64,000 bases of DNA from an uncultured Flavobacteriaceae bacterium (GTDB lineage Bacteria > Bacteroidota > Bacteroidia > Flavobacteriales > Flavobacteriaceae). A program made the translations under genes and the position numbers. The DNA is taken from contig CANLCJ010000020.1 in assembly GCA_947489085.1 (NCBI GenBank), positions 1 to 64,000 of the forward strand. Direction: 5' to 3'. Shown here piece by piece: positions 1 through 9,655 of this stretch (position 1 is its first letter; each line of letters begins with the position of its first letter). The notes beneath the pieces are model-generated. The model was not told the DNA's origin, made no database searches, and saw only the letters and a list, made by a program, of their open reading frames with translations.

Positions 1-356
1 AAACTCTCCTTAATTTGTAATGTTTGGCGTAAACTCATATGCTAATATACGTCAAATTATTTTTAAAATGGTATTATGTTTCGCTAGTCTAAGTTGAAAA
101 ATCAAAACTTAGCCGTAGTTCGGGTTTTATTGTTTAACGTAATAATAGTAGAAAAAGAACCCACACAAATGCGAAGTTTTATTTGTAAATCGTATACTTC
201 ATTAGAAAATCTATTACAGTATCCAACTACCGCAAATGCTTGCGCTATATTATGTTTTCTAATATAACCGTAAGGTAACTACACTTAAAATTAAGAAAAT
301 AGTAGTGTTTATAGCATTTGAAACTCTTATGACGATTTTTCAACGCACAATTTGGG
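1..356. other. AT-rich non-coding stretch
   Basis: I see no convincing open reading frame, RNA gene or repeat here. It lies downstream (3') of the leftward 5'-nucleotidase pair. No strong terminator hairpin is visible. Confidence 0.5.
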
Positions 357-1271
357 TTAAACTGGTACTTTTCCCCCTGTTATTTTTAAAACTTTAGAGT
401 GTTTAAAATAAAAATCTATTTGGCCAAGAAACAAACCGTAACAGCCTACTTGGTTAACAATAACATTTTTATTAACCTTATTTTTCACCAATGTAGGTTC
501 TTGTAAAAAGGTGTGCGTATGGCCACCAATAATCAAATCGATATCCTTAGTGCGTTTAGCCAGCTTAAGATCACTTATTTGGTTAGAATGGTAAGCATAC
601 CCTAAATGCGACAAGCAAATTACAACATCGCAATTTTCATTATGCTTTAAAATTCTAGACATGTCTTGAGCCATTTCGATAGGATCTAAGTATTTTGTTT
701 CTCCATATAAGTTTTTTGATACTAAACCCTTTAAAGCAACGCCAAGTCCAAAAAAGCCTATTCTAATCCCAGCCTTTTCAAAAATTTTATACGGTTTAAT
801 ATGCGTATCCATAACTGTTTTAGAAAAGTCGTAATTAGCAGAAACAAAACTAAAATTGGCATGAGGTAATTGTTTGCAAAGACCTTCTAAGCCATTATCA
901 AAATCATGATTTCCAAGCGTAGCAACATCATAGTTTAATAAACTCATTAATTTAAGTTCTAAAGCACCCCCGTAATAATTAAAATAAGGCGTGCCTTGAA
1001 AAATATCGCCCGCATCAACTAAAAGTGTATTAGGATTTTCTTTTCTAATGCGTTCTATAAGTGTAGCACGTCTGGCAACACCACCTTTGTTGGCATGTTC
1101 TCCTTCATCTGGGCCAAAAGTGTCAATATGGCTGTGTACGTCGTTGGTATGAAGTATTGTAATTTTGGTTAGAGATGCAGATGCGGTAAGTGCACTTGTA
1201 TCTAGGCCACTTAATGTAGTTAAACCAAGAGTACCCAACGAGAATGTGTTTATAAAACGTTTTCTTTTCAT
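357..1271 (-). CDS. 5'-nucleotidase-type metallophosphatase, catalytic domain
   Basis: This 304-residue protein is the catalytic half of a UshA-like 5'-nucleotidase. It should hydrolyse nucleotides or nucleoside phosphates outside the cytoplasm. The metallophosphatase signatures are readable in order: TNDVHSH (D44, H46), GDIFQG (D89), GNHDFD (N121, H122) and GGHTHT near residue 250. The N-terminus (KRKRF followed by a hydrophobic stretch) looks like a slightly degenerate Tat signal, with KR in place of RR. The usual C-terminal substrate-binding domain is missing here but is encoded by the gene 6 bp upstream (1278–2054), so the two products probably work together. Family assignment is firm; the preferred substrate is not known. 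Confidence 0.88.
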   Translation of the reverse strand: MKRKRFINTFSLGTLGLTTLSGLDTSALTASASLTKITILHTNDVHSHIDTFGPDEGEHANKGGVARRATLIERIRKENPNTLLVDAGDIFQGTPYFNYYGGALELKLMSLLNYDVATLGNHDFDNGLEGLCKQLPHANFSFVSANYDFSKTVMDTHIKPYKIFEKAGIRIGFFGLGVALKGLVSKNLYGETKYLDPIEMAQDMSRILKHNENCDVVICLSHLGYAYHSNQISDLKLAKRTKDIDLIIGGHTHTFLQEPTLVKNKVNKNVIVNQVGCYGLFLGQIDFYFKHSKVLKITGGKVPV

Positions 1272-1277
1272 CGTAAT

Positions 1278-2054
1278 TTACCGCATAATAAATCTATGAT
1301 CTGTTGTAGGAGCAATGGTATCTGTAATTTTAAAATAATCTATCATAGCATTTCTAATTTTATAATCAAGAGGATACGCAGCAACATTAGGTTTAAAAAA
1401 AAGCATATAATCGCCACCATTATAAAGGTAATCGTTAGTAGCCACATAATACGTTTTATCCAGACTTATAGCTTTGCCATTTATCTTAGTTTGTTTAATA
1501 GCGTAAGTCGTATCAACTTCAATAGTTAAACCCGCTATTGGATGCGCTTTTTTTGCAGTAACGAGATAGTTAATAGCCTTGGTAATAGCCTTTCCTTTTA
1601 ATGCAGTTATAACAATTTTATTCTCGAAAGGCATAACTTGAAACGCAGTTCTTGCAGTAACAGGTCCTTTTGGTATTTCCGACCTAATGCCACCAAAATT
1701 TAATATAACAACGTCTACATTACGATTGTGGGCCTTAAAAAAAGCAGCATTAGCTTGTTTTAAGACAATATCTGCCATTAAATTACCAATAGCAGTATTA
1801 AGATGACCTGTTTTTTTCGAATACGTAGAAGCTGCATAAGAAAGTACACTGTCTAAATCTCTTTCAATCTTTTCCTTGTAAGGCGCTATAAGGTCTACCA
1901 CAATACTGTCTGGAATTGTAGAAGCTTGTACAGGAATGTATTTGGCCTCAAACTTATACAACTGTTTTTTCAGGCTTTTACACCCCAATAACACGACTGC
2001 AAAAACAAATAAAAGTAGTTTAAAAGTAGAATTACATAGAGTATAAAATTTCAT
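1278..2054 (-). CDS. 5'-nucleotidase C-terminal domain lipoprotein
   Basis: This 258-residue protein matches the C-terminal substrate-specificity domain of 5'-nucleotidases. The visible motifs are the NFGGIRS stretch, the VMPFEN segment and the NDYLYNGGD element near the end. The N-terminus is a lipoprotein signal with lipobox LLGC, so the mature protein is probably anchored in a membrane. It is the first gene of a two-gene leftward unit with the catalytic half 6 bp downstream. A domain pair normally found in one chain is thus divided between a lipoprotein and a Tat-like exported protein. Confidence 0.85.
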   Translation of the reverse strand: MKFYTLCNSTFKLLLFVFAVVLLGCKSLKKQLYKFEAKYIPVQASTIPDSIVVDLIAPYKEKIERDLDSVLSYAASTYSKKTGHLNTAIGNLMADIVLKQANAAFFKAHNRNVDVVILNFGGIRSEIPKGPVTARTAFQVMPFENKIVITALKGKAITKAINYLVTAKKAHPIAGLTIEVDTTYAIKQTKINGKAISLDKTYYVATNDYLYNGGDYMLFFKPNVAAYPLDYKIRNAMIDYFKITDTIAPTTDHRFIMR

Positions 2055-2076
2055 TATGTTTTGTATTGACTTTTGC

Positions 2077-2084
2077 TACCTTTG
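2077..2084 (+). promoter_or_regulatory. Bacteroidota -7 box (TACCTTTG)
   Basis: The octamer fits TAnnTTTG, the -7 element known in Bacteroidota, and lies 18 bp before the DUF6913 start codon. No TTG at the usual 17–23 bp upstream spacing is visible. Confidence 0.5.
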
Positions 2085-2102
2085 CGCAAAGTGTAAAATT
2101 AA

Positions 2103-2621
2103 ATGTTTTTAAAAGCTTTTAAAGAAAAATCTAGTAGAAAGTATTTAAATAAATTATTATCAGATCGTAAATTAAACGTTGATAATAAAAAGATTAAAAG
2201 CGTAGGTGTTATTTTAAACTACGACGAAACTCAAGATTTTAAAATTTTAAAACCACTAATGTCTCAATTGGGTGTACAACCTAATGCGGTTAAGTTAATA
2301 GCATATACCAAGGATCCTAAAGGTTTAGGAAACTCGTTAAATGCCTGTTACAATCCTAACGATTTTGCTTGGGGAGGGGTAGTGAAAAATGAAGAGATAA
2401 AAGCATTTACAAATACCAAATTCGATCTTCTTATAAGTTATTATACAGAAGATCTTGTAAATTTAAAATTACTAACTGCATTAACGCCATCTCAAATTAA
2501 AATAGGGATTTTACAGAGCGATATGCGTATAAACGATATTATTGTTAACACAGCTCTTGATGCTACGCGTGTTTTTAATGATGAGGTTATAAAATATTTA
2601 ACAGTATTAAACAAAATTTAA
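2103..2621 (+). CDS. DUF6913-type conserved flavobacterial protein
   Basis: This 172-residue cytoplasmic protein has no signal peptide and no catalytic motif that I recognise. Its size, sequence style and position immediately before dapA (1 bp gap) match a conserved flavobacterial family that I recall as DUF6913. It probably shares a transcript with dapA and the potassium channel gene. A -7 box lies just upstream. Function unknown. Confidence 0.7.
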   Translation: MFLKAFKEKSSRKYLNKLLSDRKLNVDNKKIKSVGVILNYDETQDFKILKPLMSQLGVQPNAVKLIAYTKDPKGLGNSLNACYNPNDFAWGGVVKNEEIKAFTNTKFDLLISYYTEDLVNLKLLTALTPSQIKIGILQSDMRINDIIVNTALDATRVFNDEVIKYLTVLNKI

Positions 2622-2622
2622 A

Positions 2623-3501
2623 ATGAATAGTAAGTTTCTTGGAACTGGAGTTGCATTAATAACACCCTTTAAAGCCGATTTAAGTATAGACTACAGTGCT
2701 TTAAAACGTATTGTAGAATACAATATAGAACAGGGTGTAGAGTATTTGGTTATTTCTGGAACAACAGCAGAAAGTGTAACAATAACAAAACAAGAAAAGA
2801 AAGACATTACTAATGCCATAATAGAAGCAAATCAAGATAGAGTGCCTTTGGTTTTGGGCATAGGCGGGAGTAATACTGCTGCTATAGTAGAGGAAATAAA
2901 AACTACAGATTTAAGCAAAATAGACGCAATTTTATCTGTGGCACCTTATTATACAAAACCTACACAAGAAGGCGTTTACCAGCATTTTAAAGCAATATCT
3001 AAGGCTTGTCCTGTAGATATATTGTTGTACAATGTGCCAGGAAGAACATCTAAAAATATAACGCCAGAAACCATATTGCGCTTAGCCAACGATTTTGATA
3101 ATATAATAGGTGTAAAGGAAGCGGGCAATAGCATGTGGCAATATTTGCAATTGCTTAAAGACAAACCCGAAAACTTTTTAGTAATTTCTGGAGACGACGA
3201 TTTATCCTTAGGAGTAACCTTAGCAGGCGGCTCTGGTGTAATATCTGTTATTGGGCAAGCTTACCCAAAAGCATTTTCGAATATGATACGTTTAGGATTA
3301 GAAGGAAATGCAAAGGAAGCCTATAAATTACATTACAAATTAATGGATGTTATGGATTATATTTTCGAAGAAAATAATCCTGCAGGTATAAAAGCTGTTT
3401 ACGAGGCTTTAGGGTTGTGCAATGCAGACGTTAGATTGCCTTTGGTACCAGCATCTCAAGCATTAAAAACAAAAATAGCAGATTTTGTAAAAGCATTTTA
3501 A
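2623..3501 (+). CDS. dapA: 4-hydroxy-tetrahydrodipicolinate synthase
   Basis: DapA condenses pyruvate with aspartate semialdehyde in the diaminopimelate/lysine pathway and so feeds peptidoglycan synthesis. The 292-residue length is normal. The GTTAES loop holds the active-site threonines (T47, T48), Y136 lies in LLYNVPGR with R141, and the Schiff-base lysine is K165 in GVKEAG. The gene starts 1 bp after the upstream gene and ends 1 bp before a TTG-started channel gene, which indicates an operon. Confidence 0.96.
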   Translation: MNSKFLGTGVALITPFKADLSIDYSALKRIVEYNIEQGVEYLVISGTTAESVTITKQEKKDITNAIIEANQDRVPLVLGIGGSNTAAIVEEIKTTDLSKIDAILSVAPYYTKPTQEGVYQHFKAISKACPVDILLYNVPGRTSKNITPETILRLANDFDNIIGVKEAGNSMWQYLQLLKDKPENFLVISGDDDLSLGVTLAGGSGVISVIGQAYPKAFSNMIRLGLEGNAKEAYKLHYKLMDVMDYIFEENNPAGIKAVYEALGLCNADVRLPLVPASQALKTKIADFVKAF

Positions 3502-3502
3502 G

Positions 3503-4426
3503 TTGAATAGAAAAATTAAAGACCCAGGTATAGGCAATACATCTGCGCAACACGTGCAGCGGCTTATTAATGATAGAGGGGGCTTTAATATAAATCACGT
3601 CAACAAACCCAGAAAGTTTTCAGAAGCCTATAATTATTTAATAGGCATATCGTGGACGCATTTTTTTTGCTTAACATTTTTAGCCTATTGCCTTGTAAAT
3701 GTCTTTTTTGCAGCCATTTACTTTGGTTTAGGCATACAATATATAACAACCACAACAGGAAATGCATTTAAAGACTTTTTAAATGCATTTTTCTTTTCAT
3801 CGCAAACATTTACCACGCTAGGCTATGGTGCTATGGCGCCTAAAAGTATAGCCAGTGGCATACTATCGTCTATAGAAGCTTTTATAGGCTTAATGTTTTT
3901 TGCCTTTTCCACTGGGTTACTCTATGGTAGATTCTCTAAGCCAAGAGCAGCCATTCGGTTTACAAAGCACATGGTCTTACAAAAGTACGATACGCACAAA
4001 TCGTTAATGTTTCGAATAGCAAACGACAGGATGAGTACCATGATTAAACCTAAGGTTACTGTAACTTTAAAGCTAACGAAGTTGAACAAAAAAGGTGTTT
4101 ACACCAATAATTTTTACACATTAAAGTTAGAGCGCGATGCAATTAACTATTTGCCAACAACATGGACTATAGTACACAAGATAGATGAAAAAAGCCCGTT
4201 ATATAACATACCAGAAGCAGCCTTAACAAGTACTAAAGGCGAACTTATAGTTTTGGTAAGCTATTACGACGAATCGTTTAATCAAGAAGTGTATCAAATG
4301 TATTCCTACATGCTAAACACCGTAAAAATAAATTATACGTTTGTAAAAGCTTATTATTACAATGCTGAAGGCGAGATGATGCTGGATCACAAACTATTTA
4401 ATGCTATTGAAACTACCGAAAGTTAA
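3503..4426 (+). CDS. Inward-rectifier-type (KirBac) potassium channel
   Basis: This 307-residue protein has two membrane helices (about residues 53–75 and 117–141) on either side of a pore loop with the selectivity filter TLGYG (105–109). A long cytoplasmic beta-rich domain follows, as in KirBac and eukaryotic Kir channels. It should conduct K+ across the inner membrane. The start is TTG, 1 bp after the dapA stop, and I see no better ATG upstream of the conserved region, so translational coupling to dapA is likely. Confidence 0.88.
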   Translation: MNRKIKDPGIGNTSAQHVQRLINDRGGFNINHVNKPRKFSEAYNYLIGISWTHFFCLTFLAYCLVNVFFAAIYFGLGIQYITTTTGNAFKDFLNAFFFSSQTFTTLGYGAMAPKSIASGILSSIEAFIGLMFFAFSTGLLYGRFSKPRAAIRFTKHMVLQKYDTHKSLMFRIANDRMSTMIKPKVTVTLKLTKLNKKGVYTNNFYTLKLERDAINYLPTTWTIVHKIDEKSPLYNIPEAALTSTKGELIVLVSYYDESFNQEVYQMYSYMLNTVKINYTFVKAYYYNAEGEMMLDHKLFNAIETTES

Positions 4427-4510
4427 AAATAAGCCAAAGCTTATGGTTCTAGGTTGTAAGCGGTTATTTTTGGTATTTAAATAATATTTTTAAATTACAT
4501 TAATAAAGTG

Positions 4511-4518
4511 TAATTTTG
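4511..4518 (+). promoter_or_regulatory. Bacteroidota -7 box (TAATTTTG) before bamD
   Basis: The octamer fits TAnnTTTG and is 76 bp before the chosen bamD ATG at 4595. A TTG codon at 4523 lies almost on the expected transcription start, which argues against it as the translation start. Confidence 0.55.
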
Positions 4519-4594
4519 CATCTTGTTTAAATCTATAAGTTTGTGGTATAGGTTTACTTGTCATAAAGATTTGAACACAATACAAAATCAACGA

Positions 4595-5422
4595 ATGAAA
4601 TACGTTTTAAGCTTAATACTTCTAGTAGGTCTTTTACATTCTTGCAGCGAATATCAAAAGGTTTTTAAATCTGAAGAGGTCGCTCCAAAATTCAAAATGG
4701 GAGACTCATTATTCCAAGCAGGTAAATACGATAAAGCGAATAAACTTTTTGCTCAAATAGTACCAAAGTACAAAGGGAAGCCTCAAGCAGAAAAATTGAT
4801 GTTTTTGTACGCAAGTACGTTCTATAAAACGGGAGACTTTTATGTCTCAGGTTACCAGTTCGATCGTTTTGTGTCGAGTTATCCTAGAAGCCAGAAAAAA
4901 GAAGAAGCTGCTTTTTTAAGTGCTAAAAGCTATTACAAACTGTCTCCGGTGTATACCAAAGACCAAAAAGAGACTAAGGAAGCTATAGAAAAACTACAAG
5001 AGTTTATTAATGTTTACCCCAACTCTAAATATGTTGCAGAAGCCAATACATTAGTAAAAGATCTCGATTATAAGTTAGAGAAAAAAGCATTCGAAATAGC
5101 AAAACAATTTAATACTATATCTGATTTTAAAGCATCTATAAAGTCTTTTGATAATTTTGCATTTCAATTTCCAGGCTCTAAATTAAGAGAAGATGCTTTT
5201 TTCTACAGGCTAGATGCAGCATATAAATTGGCCATTAATAGTGTAGAATTAAAGAAAACATCAATCGGTACTGTGCTTTTAAAGAAGAAGAGGCTAGTAA
5301 CGGCAAAAGAGTATTATACTATTTTCAACAAAGCATACCCAAACTCAGAATACAAAGCAAAAGCCGATGAAATGGCTTCTGTAATAGACGAACAATTAGA
5401 AACTTATAGCGTTAAAAGTTAA
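4595..5422 (+). CDS. bamD: Outer-membrane assembly lipoprotein BamD
   Basis: BamD is the essential lipoprotein of the BAM complex, which inserts beta-barrels into the outer membrane. From the ATG at 4595 the 275-residue product begins with a signal and lipobox LLHSC, followed by TPR-like helical repeats (for example ADEMASVIDEQ near the end). A longer reading from TTG 4523 would bury this lipoprotein signal under 24 extra residues, so I reject it. It is followed 4 bp later by rpoZ and then coaBC and a DUF4835 gene, an order I know from flavobacteria. Confidence 0.92.
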   Translation: MKYVLSLILLVGLLHSCSEYQKVFKSEEVAPKFKMGDSLFQAGKYDKANKLFAQIVPKYKGKPQAEKLMFLYASTFYKTGDFYVSGYQFDRFVSSYPRSQKKEEAAFLSAKSYYKLSPVYTKDQKETKEAIEKLQEFINVYPNSKYVAEANTLVKDLDYKLEKKAFEIAKQFNTISDFKASIKSFDNFAFQFPGSKLREDAFFYRLDAAYKLAINSVELKKTSIGTVLLKKKRLVTAKEYYTIFNKAYPNSEYKAKADEMASVIDEQLETYSVKS

Positions 5423-5426
5423 CATA

Positions 5427-5756
5427 ATGATAGATTTAAAAAAAACTACTGCTCCAGTAAACACAGTTACTTACGATAGAAATCAAGTAGATGAGCCAAC
5501 ACAGAACATCTACGAGTCCATTTCAATTATAGCAAGACGAGCAGAGCAAATAAACACAGAAATTAAAAAAGAACTAATAGACAAGTTAGAGGAATTTGCA
5601 ACCTATAACGATAGTTTAGAGGAGATTTTCGAGAATAAAGAGCAAATAGAAGTGTCTAAATTCTACGAAAAATTGCCAAAACCTCATGCATTAGCCGTGC
5701 AAGAATGGCTTACAGACAAAATATATTTCAGAAATACTGAAGAAGACGCTGAGTAA
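5427..5756 (+). CDS. rpoZ: RNA polymerase subunit omega (Rpb6 family)
   Basis: This 109-residue acidic protein matches the Bacteroidota form of the omega subunit, which helps assemble and stabilise RNA polymerase. The recognisable part is NIYESISIIARRAEQIN followed by a long C-terminal extension. It sits between bamD and coaBC with 4 and 6 bp gaps, so the three genes are very probably cotranscribed. Omega next to CoA synthesis is a recurring arrangement in bacteria. Confidence 0.87.
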   Translation: MIDLKKTTAPVNTVTYDRNQVDEPTQNIYESISIIARRAEQINTEIKKELIDKLEEFATYNDSLEEIFENKEQIEVSKFYEKLPKPHALAVQEWLTDKIYFRNTEEDAE

Positions 5757-5762
5757 TATACT

Positions 5763-6974
5763 ATGAGTGTACTTAATGGCAAAAATGTACTGTTGGGCGT
5801 AACCGCAGGTATAGCCGCATACAAAACAGCTGCATTAGTAAGAGCCTTCATAAAATCTGGAGCTCATGTAAAAGTAGTAATGACTCCAAAAGCAAAAGAT
5901 TTTGTAACACCTCTTACGCTGTCTACATTGTCTAAAAACCCTGTTTACACTTCTTTTACTAAAGATGATGAAGATGGTGCTGTATGGAACAACCATGTAG
6001 ATCTAGGGCTTTGGGCAGACCTTTTTGTAGTAGCTCCTGCTACAGCAAACAGTTTATCTAAAATGGCTAATGGCAGCTCAGACAATTTTTTGCTAGCTAC
6101 ATATTTATCCGCTAAATGCCCCGTGTATTTTGCACCAGCTATGGATTTAGATATGTACAAGCACGATTCTACTAAAGCCTCTTTTGATAAGCTTAACTCT
6201 TTTGGCAATGTAATGATTCCAGCAGAAAGCGGAGAATTAGCAAGTGGTTTAGTAGGAGAAGGCAGAATGGCAGAGCCAGAAGCTATTGTAACTTTTATAG
6301 AAAACGATATAGCCAGTAAATTGCCTTTAAGAGGAAAAAAATTGTTGCTCACCGCAGGCCCAACCTACGAAGCAATAGACCCAGTACGCTTTATAGGCAA
6401 CCACTCTAGTGGTAAAATGGGATTCGAAATAGCCAAAGCAGCCGCTAATTTAGGTGCAAAAGTAACTTTGGTAACAGGGCCAACGCACCAAAGTATATCG
6501 CACAGCTTTATAGAGGTTAAACCCGTAGTTAGCGCAGCCGAAATGTATGAAGAAGTGCATAAACACTTCGAATCTACAGATATAGCAATACTATCGGCAG
6601 CTGTGGCAGATTTTAAACCTAAAATAGTAGCCCAGCAAAAAATAAAAAAGAAATCAGACACCTTAACCATAGAGCTAGAACGTACGCAGGACATATTAGC
6701 ATCTCTTGGGGCTACAAAAAAACATCAGTTTTTAGTAGGTTTTGCCTTAGAAACCAATAACGAATTGGAAAATGCCAAAGGCAAACTAGAGCGAAAAAAT
6801 CTAAACTTAATTGTTTTAAATTCACTTCAAGACAAGGGCGCTGGTTTTAAGGGCGATACTAATAAAGTTACCTTTATAGATAATAAAAACAACATAACAG
6901 AGTTTCAATTAAAGTCTAAAGCCGATGTGGCTAAAGATTTGTTGAACGAGATAGTAAACCAAATAGATGCGTAA
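5763..6974 (+). CDS. coaBC: Bifunctional phosphopantothenoylcysteine decarboxylase / phosphopantothenate–cysteine ligase
   Basis: The enzyme joins cysteine to 4'-phosphopantothenate and decarboxylates the product, two steps of coenzyme A synthesis. The N-terminal flavoprotein half (about 1–180) shows GVTAGIAAYK, the active-site NHVDLG histidine and the PAMDLDMY loop, where an Asp replaces the Asn of the textbook PxMNxxMW motif. The C-terminal ligase half starts near residue 188 with LLTAGPT and contains GNHSSGKMG. At 403 residues the length is typical. The downstream DUF4835 gene overlaps it by 8 bp. Confidence 0.95.
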   Translation: MSVLNGKNVLLGVTAGIAAYKTAALVRAFIKSGAHVKVVMTPKAKDFVTPLTLSTLSKNPVYTSFTKDDEDGAVWNNHVDLGLWADLFVVAPATANSLSKMANGSSDNFLLATYLSAKCPVYFAPAMDLDMYKHDSTKASFDKLNSFGNVMIPAESGELASGLVGEGRMAEPEAIVTFIENDIASKLPLRGKKLLLTAGPTYEAIDPVRFIGNHSSGKMGFEIAKAAANLGAKVTLVTGPTHQSISHSFIEVKPVVSAAEMYEEVHKHFESTDIAILSAAVADFKPKIVAQQKIKKKSDTLTIELERTQDILASLGATKKHQFLVGFALETNNELENAKGKLERKNLNLIVLNSLQDKGAGFKGDTNKVTFIDNKNNITEFQLKSKADVAKDLLNEIVNQIDA

Positions 6975-7857
6975 TTTAGTAATACTCTTATGTTTTTGTT
7001 TAAGTTGTGCCTTAAGTTTTGCACAAGAACTTAATTGTACTGTTATTGTAAACGCCCAACAAACAGGAGATGAAAACCTTAAAATTTTCGGCAACTTAGA
7101 AAGACAGCTTACAGAGTTTATTAATAATACAAAATGGACAAAAAAGACATACGCGCCACAAGAGCTTATTAATTGTAGCATGAATATTATTGTTACTCGA
7201 CTTAGTGGAGAAACATTTAATGCGACGTTACAAGTGCAGTCTTCAAGGCCAATTTATGGCTCTTCTTACAGTTCTCCGATATATAATTTAAACGACGAGG
7301 ATTTTACATTTAACTATCTGGAATTTCAAAATTTAATATACAATCCCACACAATTTAGCTCAAACCTAATATCTGTATTAGCGTTTCATATTTACATTAT
7401 TTTGGGCTTAGATGCAGATGCTTACCAGCAAGACGGTGGGCAGGAGCATTTTAAACAAGCGCAAACCATTTTAAATTACTCGCAACAAGAGAACTTTAGA
7501 GGTTGGAAATTAGAAGATGGATTGCAAAGCCGCTTTGTTCTTATAGATAACCTATTATCTCCTACATTTAAAACATTTAGAAACATTATCTACGAATACC
7601 ATAGATTAGGTTTAGATGTAATGAGCGAAGACCCCAAACAAGGGAAGGAACAGATAGCAAAAAGCTTAGTTAAATTTAAAGACATAAACAGTAGTAGACC
7701 AAATTCGTTTTTACTACGAACATTTTTCGATGCCAAAGCTACCGAGATAGAACAAGTCTTTTCCGATGGGCCTAAAGTTAACATTGCCACACTAAAAGAC
7801 ATGTTACAAAAAATAGCACCATTACACTCTACCAAATGGAGAAACATTACCTACTAG
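6967..7857 (+). CDS. DUF4835 family exported protein
   Basis: This 296-residue protein has a clear signal peptide (hydrophobic core, cleavage near SFAQ) and belongs by position and sequence to the DUF4835 family, which in Flavobacteriia lies between coaBC and recN. The mature part is without recognisable catalytic motifs. It overlaps coaBC by 8 bp, which implies translational coupling. Its link to bamD in the same operon hints at an envelope role, but this is inference. Confidence 0.82.
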   Translation: MRNLVILLCFCLSCALSFAQELNCTVIVNAQQTGDENLKIFGNLERQLTEFINNTKWTKKTYAPQELINCSMNIIVTRLSGETFNATLQVQSSRPIYGSSYSSPIYNLNDEDFTFNYLEFQNLIYNPTQFSSNLISVLAFHIYIILGLDADAYQQDGGQEHFKQAQTILNYSQQENFRGWKLEDGLQSRFVLIDNLLSPTFKTFRNIIYEYHRLGLDVMSEDPKQGKEQIAKSLVKFKDINSSRPNSFLLRTFFDAKATEIEQVFSDGPKVNIATLKDMLQKIAPLHSTKWRNITY

Positions 7858-7941
7858 TAGATTTTCTGCACCCTTAAATTATAAAATAATTCTTTTCTCG
7901 TAAATTCTCAGCTTCTACTTTCAAGCTGTATAAAAGATAGT

Positions 7942-7949
7942 TATTTTTG
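7942..7949 (+). promoter_or_regulatory. Bacteroidota -7 box (TATTTTTG) before recN
   Basis: The octamer fits TAnnTTTG, 24 bp upstream of the recN ATG. It suggests recN has its own promoter in addition to any read-through. Confidence 0.5.
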
Positions 7950-7973
7950 CTACTCAATTAGATACGCTAATGT

Positions 7974-9626
7974 ATGCTCACAGCACTAACAATTAAAAAT
8001 TACGCATTAATAGACCATTTACAAGTAGATTTTACTAATGGGTTCTCTATAATAACTGGAGAAACAGGAGCAGGAAAATCTATATTACTAGGCGGCTTAT
8101 CTTTAATTTTAGGTAAACGAGCCGATTTAGGTAGTTTAAAAAACCCAGAAAACAAATGTATTATTGAAGCGGTTTTCGATGTTTCTAATTACAAATTACA
8201 GCATTTGTTCCAAACAGAAGATTTAGATTACGATGCACAAACCATAATAAGAAGAGAAATTCTACCATCGGGGAAGTCCAGAGCTTTTGTAAACGATTCT
8301 CCAGTAAATTTAAGTAGTTTACAAGCCTTAGGAGAACGCTTAATAGACATACACTCCCAGCACCAAACGCTAAAATTAACAGAACACACATTTCAATTTC
8401 AAGTTTTAGATGCGTTAGGTAAAACAGAAAAAGAGCTAAAAACTTATAAAGAAACACTTAAAAGCTACAAAAGCGTTCAAAAAGAATTAGATACACTATT
8501 AAATACCAAGTCTGAGGCTATAAAAGAACACGATTATAATGTATTTCTTTTAAATGAATTAAAGGAAGCAAACCTTATAGATGGAGAATTAGAAGCGTTA
8601 GAAGAAGAATATGAAACGCTAAATAATATAGAAACTATAAAAGAGCGTTTGTCTGAAGCTTACCAACAACTTACCGATGAGCAAATAGGCGCAATTTCTA
8701 CAATGACTGCTGTTAAAAATAGCCTTCAAAAAGTAGCTCATGTCTCTAATGTATACAACGATTTGTTCGAACGCGTTAACAGCTGTTGTATAGAGATGGA
8801 TGATATTTATGCCGAAGTTCATAATTTGCAAGAACATGTAGAAGCAGATCCTAGCAGATTAGATGAGGTAAATACAAAATTACAAGTACTAAACAACCTG
8901 TTCCAGAAGCACCAAGTAGCTTTAGTAGCCGAACTTATAGAAATAAGAGAGCGTTTAGACGAAAAAGTAGCTGTAACAGAAAATTTAGATGAAACTATAG
9001 AGGCTAAAACCAGCGAGGTTTTAATTTACAAAGAAAAACTCGATACCATTGCGGGCAATATCCATCAAAAAAGAGAAAAAGCCATACCTAGCTTATTAAA
9101 ACAGTTAAATAAAATTCTTATAGACTTAGGAATGCCCAATGCCACTTTTAATATAGCATTACAGCAAACAACAACTTATTTTAATAATGGAAAAGACGAA
9201 TTAGAGTTTTTATTCTCTGCAAACAAAGGCGGGCAGTTTAATGCACTAAAAAAGGCAGCCTCTGGCGGAGAACTTTCAAGAATAATGTTGGCTGTAAAAC
9301 TCATTCTTTCTAAATACATAAAATTACCTACTATAATGTTCGACGAGATAGATACAGGAGTATCTGGAGAGATATCGAATAAAATGGGCGATATAATGTT
9401 ACAGATGAGTGAAAACATGCAAGTATTTTCCATAACACATCTCCCTCAAGTTGCAGCAAAAGGACACTCACACTTTAAGGTGTATAAAAAAGATGTAGAT
9501 AATAAGACGCAAACCAATTTAATAAAACTTAAAGAAGACGAACGCGTTAAGGAAATAGCACAGATGTTAGGAGGTGCAGATTTATCGGCATCTGCTATGG
9601 CACACGCTAAAGAATTACTTAATTAA
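7974..9626 (+). CDS. recN: DNA repair protein RecN
   Basis: RecN is an SMC-like ATPase for double-strand-break repair. The 550-residue length is typical. The Walker A motif GETGAGKS is at 29–36, a long coiled-coil region fills the middle (roughly 150–370), and the C-terminal half has the SGGELSR signature and the Walker B sequence TIMFDEIDTGVSG. The start is supported by the N-terminal LTIKNYALI strand, which begins every RecN. The gene is preceded by its own -7 box. Confidence 0.95.
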   Translation: MLTALTIKNYALIDHLQVDFTNGFSIITGETGAGKSILLGGLSLILGKRADLGSLKNPENKCIIEAVFDVSNYKLQHLFQTEDLDYDAQTIIRREILPSGKSRAFVNDSPVNLSSLQALGERLIDIHSQHQTLKLTEHTFQFQVLDALGKTEKELKTYKETLKSYKSVQKELDTLLNTKSEAIKEHDYNVFLLNELKEANLIDGELEALEEEYETLNNIETIKERLSEAYQQLTDEQIGAISTMTAVKNSLQKVAHVSNVYNDLFERVNSCCIEMDDIYAEVHNLQEHVEADPSRLDEVNTKLQVLNNLFQKHQVALVAELIEIRERLDEKVAVTENLDETIEAKTSEVLIYKEKLDTIAGNIHQKREKAIPSLLKQLNKILIDLGMPNATFNIALQQTTTYFNNGKDELEFLFSANKGGQFNALKKAASGGELSRIMLAVKLILSKYIKLPTIMFDEIDTGVSGEISNKMGDIMLQMSENMQVFSITHLPQVAAKGHSHFKVYKKDVDNKTQTNLIKLKEDERVKEIAQMLGGADLSASAMAHAKELLN

Positions 9627-9630
9627 TTAG

Positions 9631-9638
9631 TATATTTG
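9631..9638 (+). promoter_or_regulatory. Bacteroidota -7 box (TATATTTG)
   Basis: This octamer lies 17 bp before the ATG at 9656. The predicted transcript start would fall at about the TTG at 9650, so the ATG at 9656 is the better start for the TPR gene. Confidence 0.45.
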
Positions 9639-9655
9639 ACCGTATAAACTTGCCA

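Noticed and set aside
4523-4594. TTG start giving a longer BamD
   Set aside because: It would place 24 residues before a clear lipoprotein signal, and the region overlaps the predicted promoter/transcript start.
6365-6694. Antisense open frame inside coaBC
   Set aside because: It is a shadow of the well-supported coaBC frame and has no motif or promoter.
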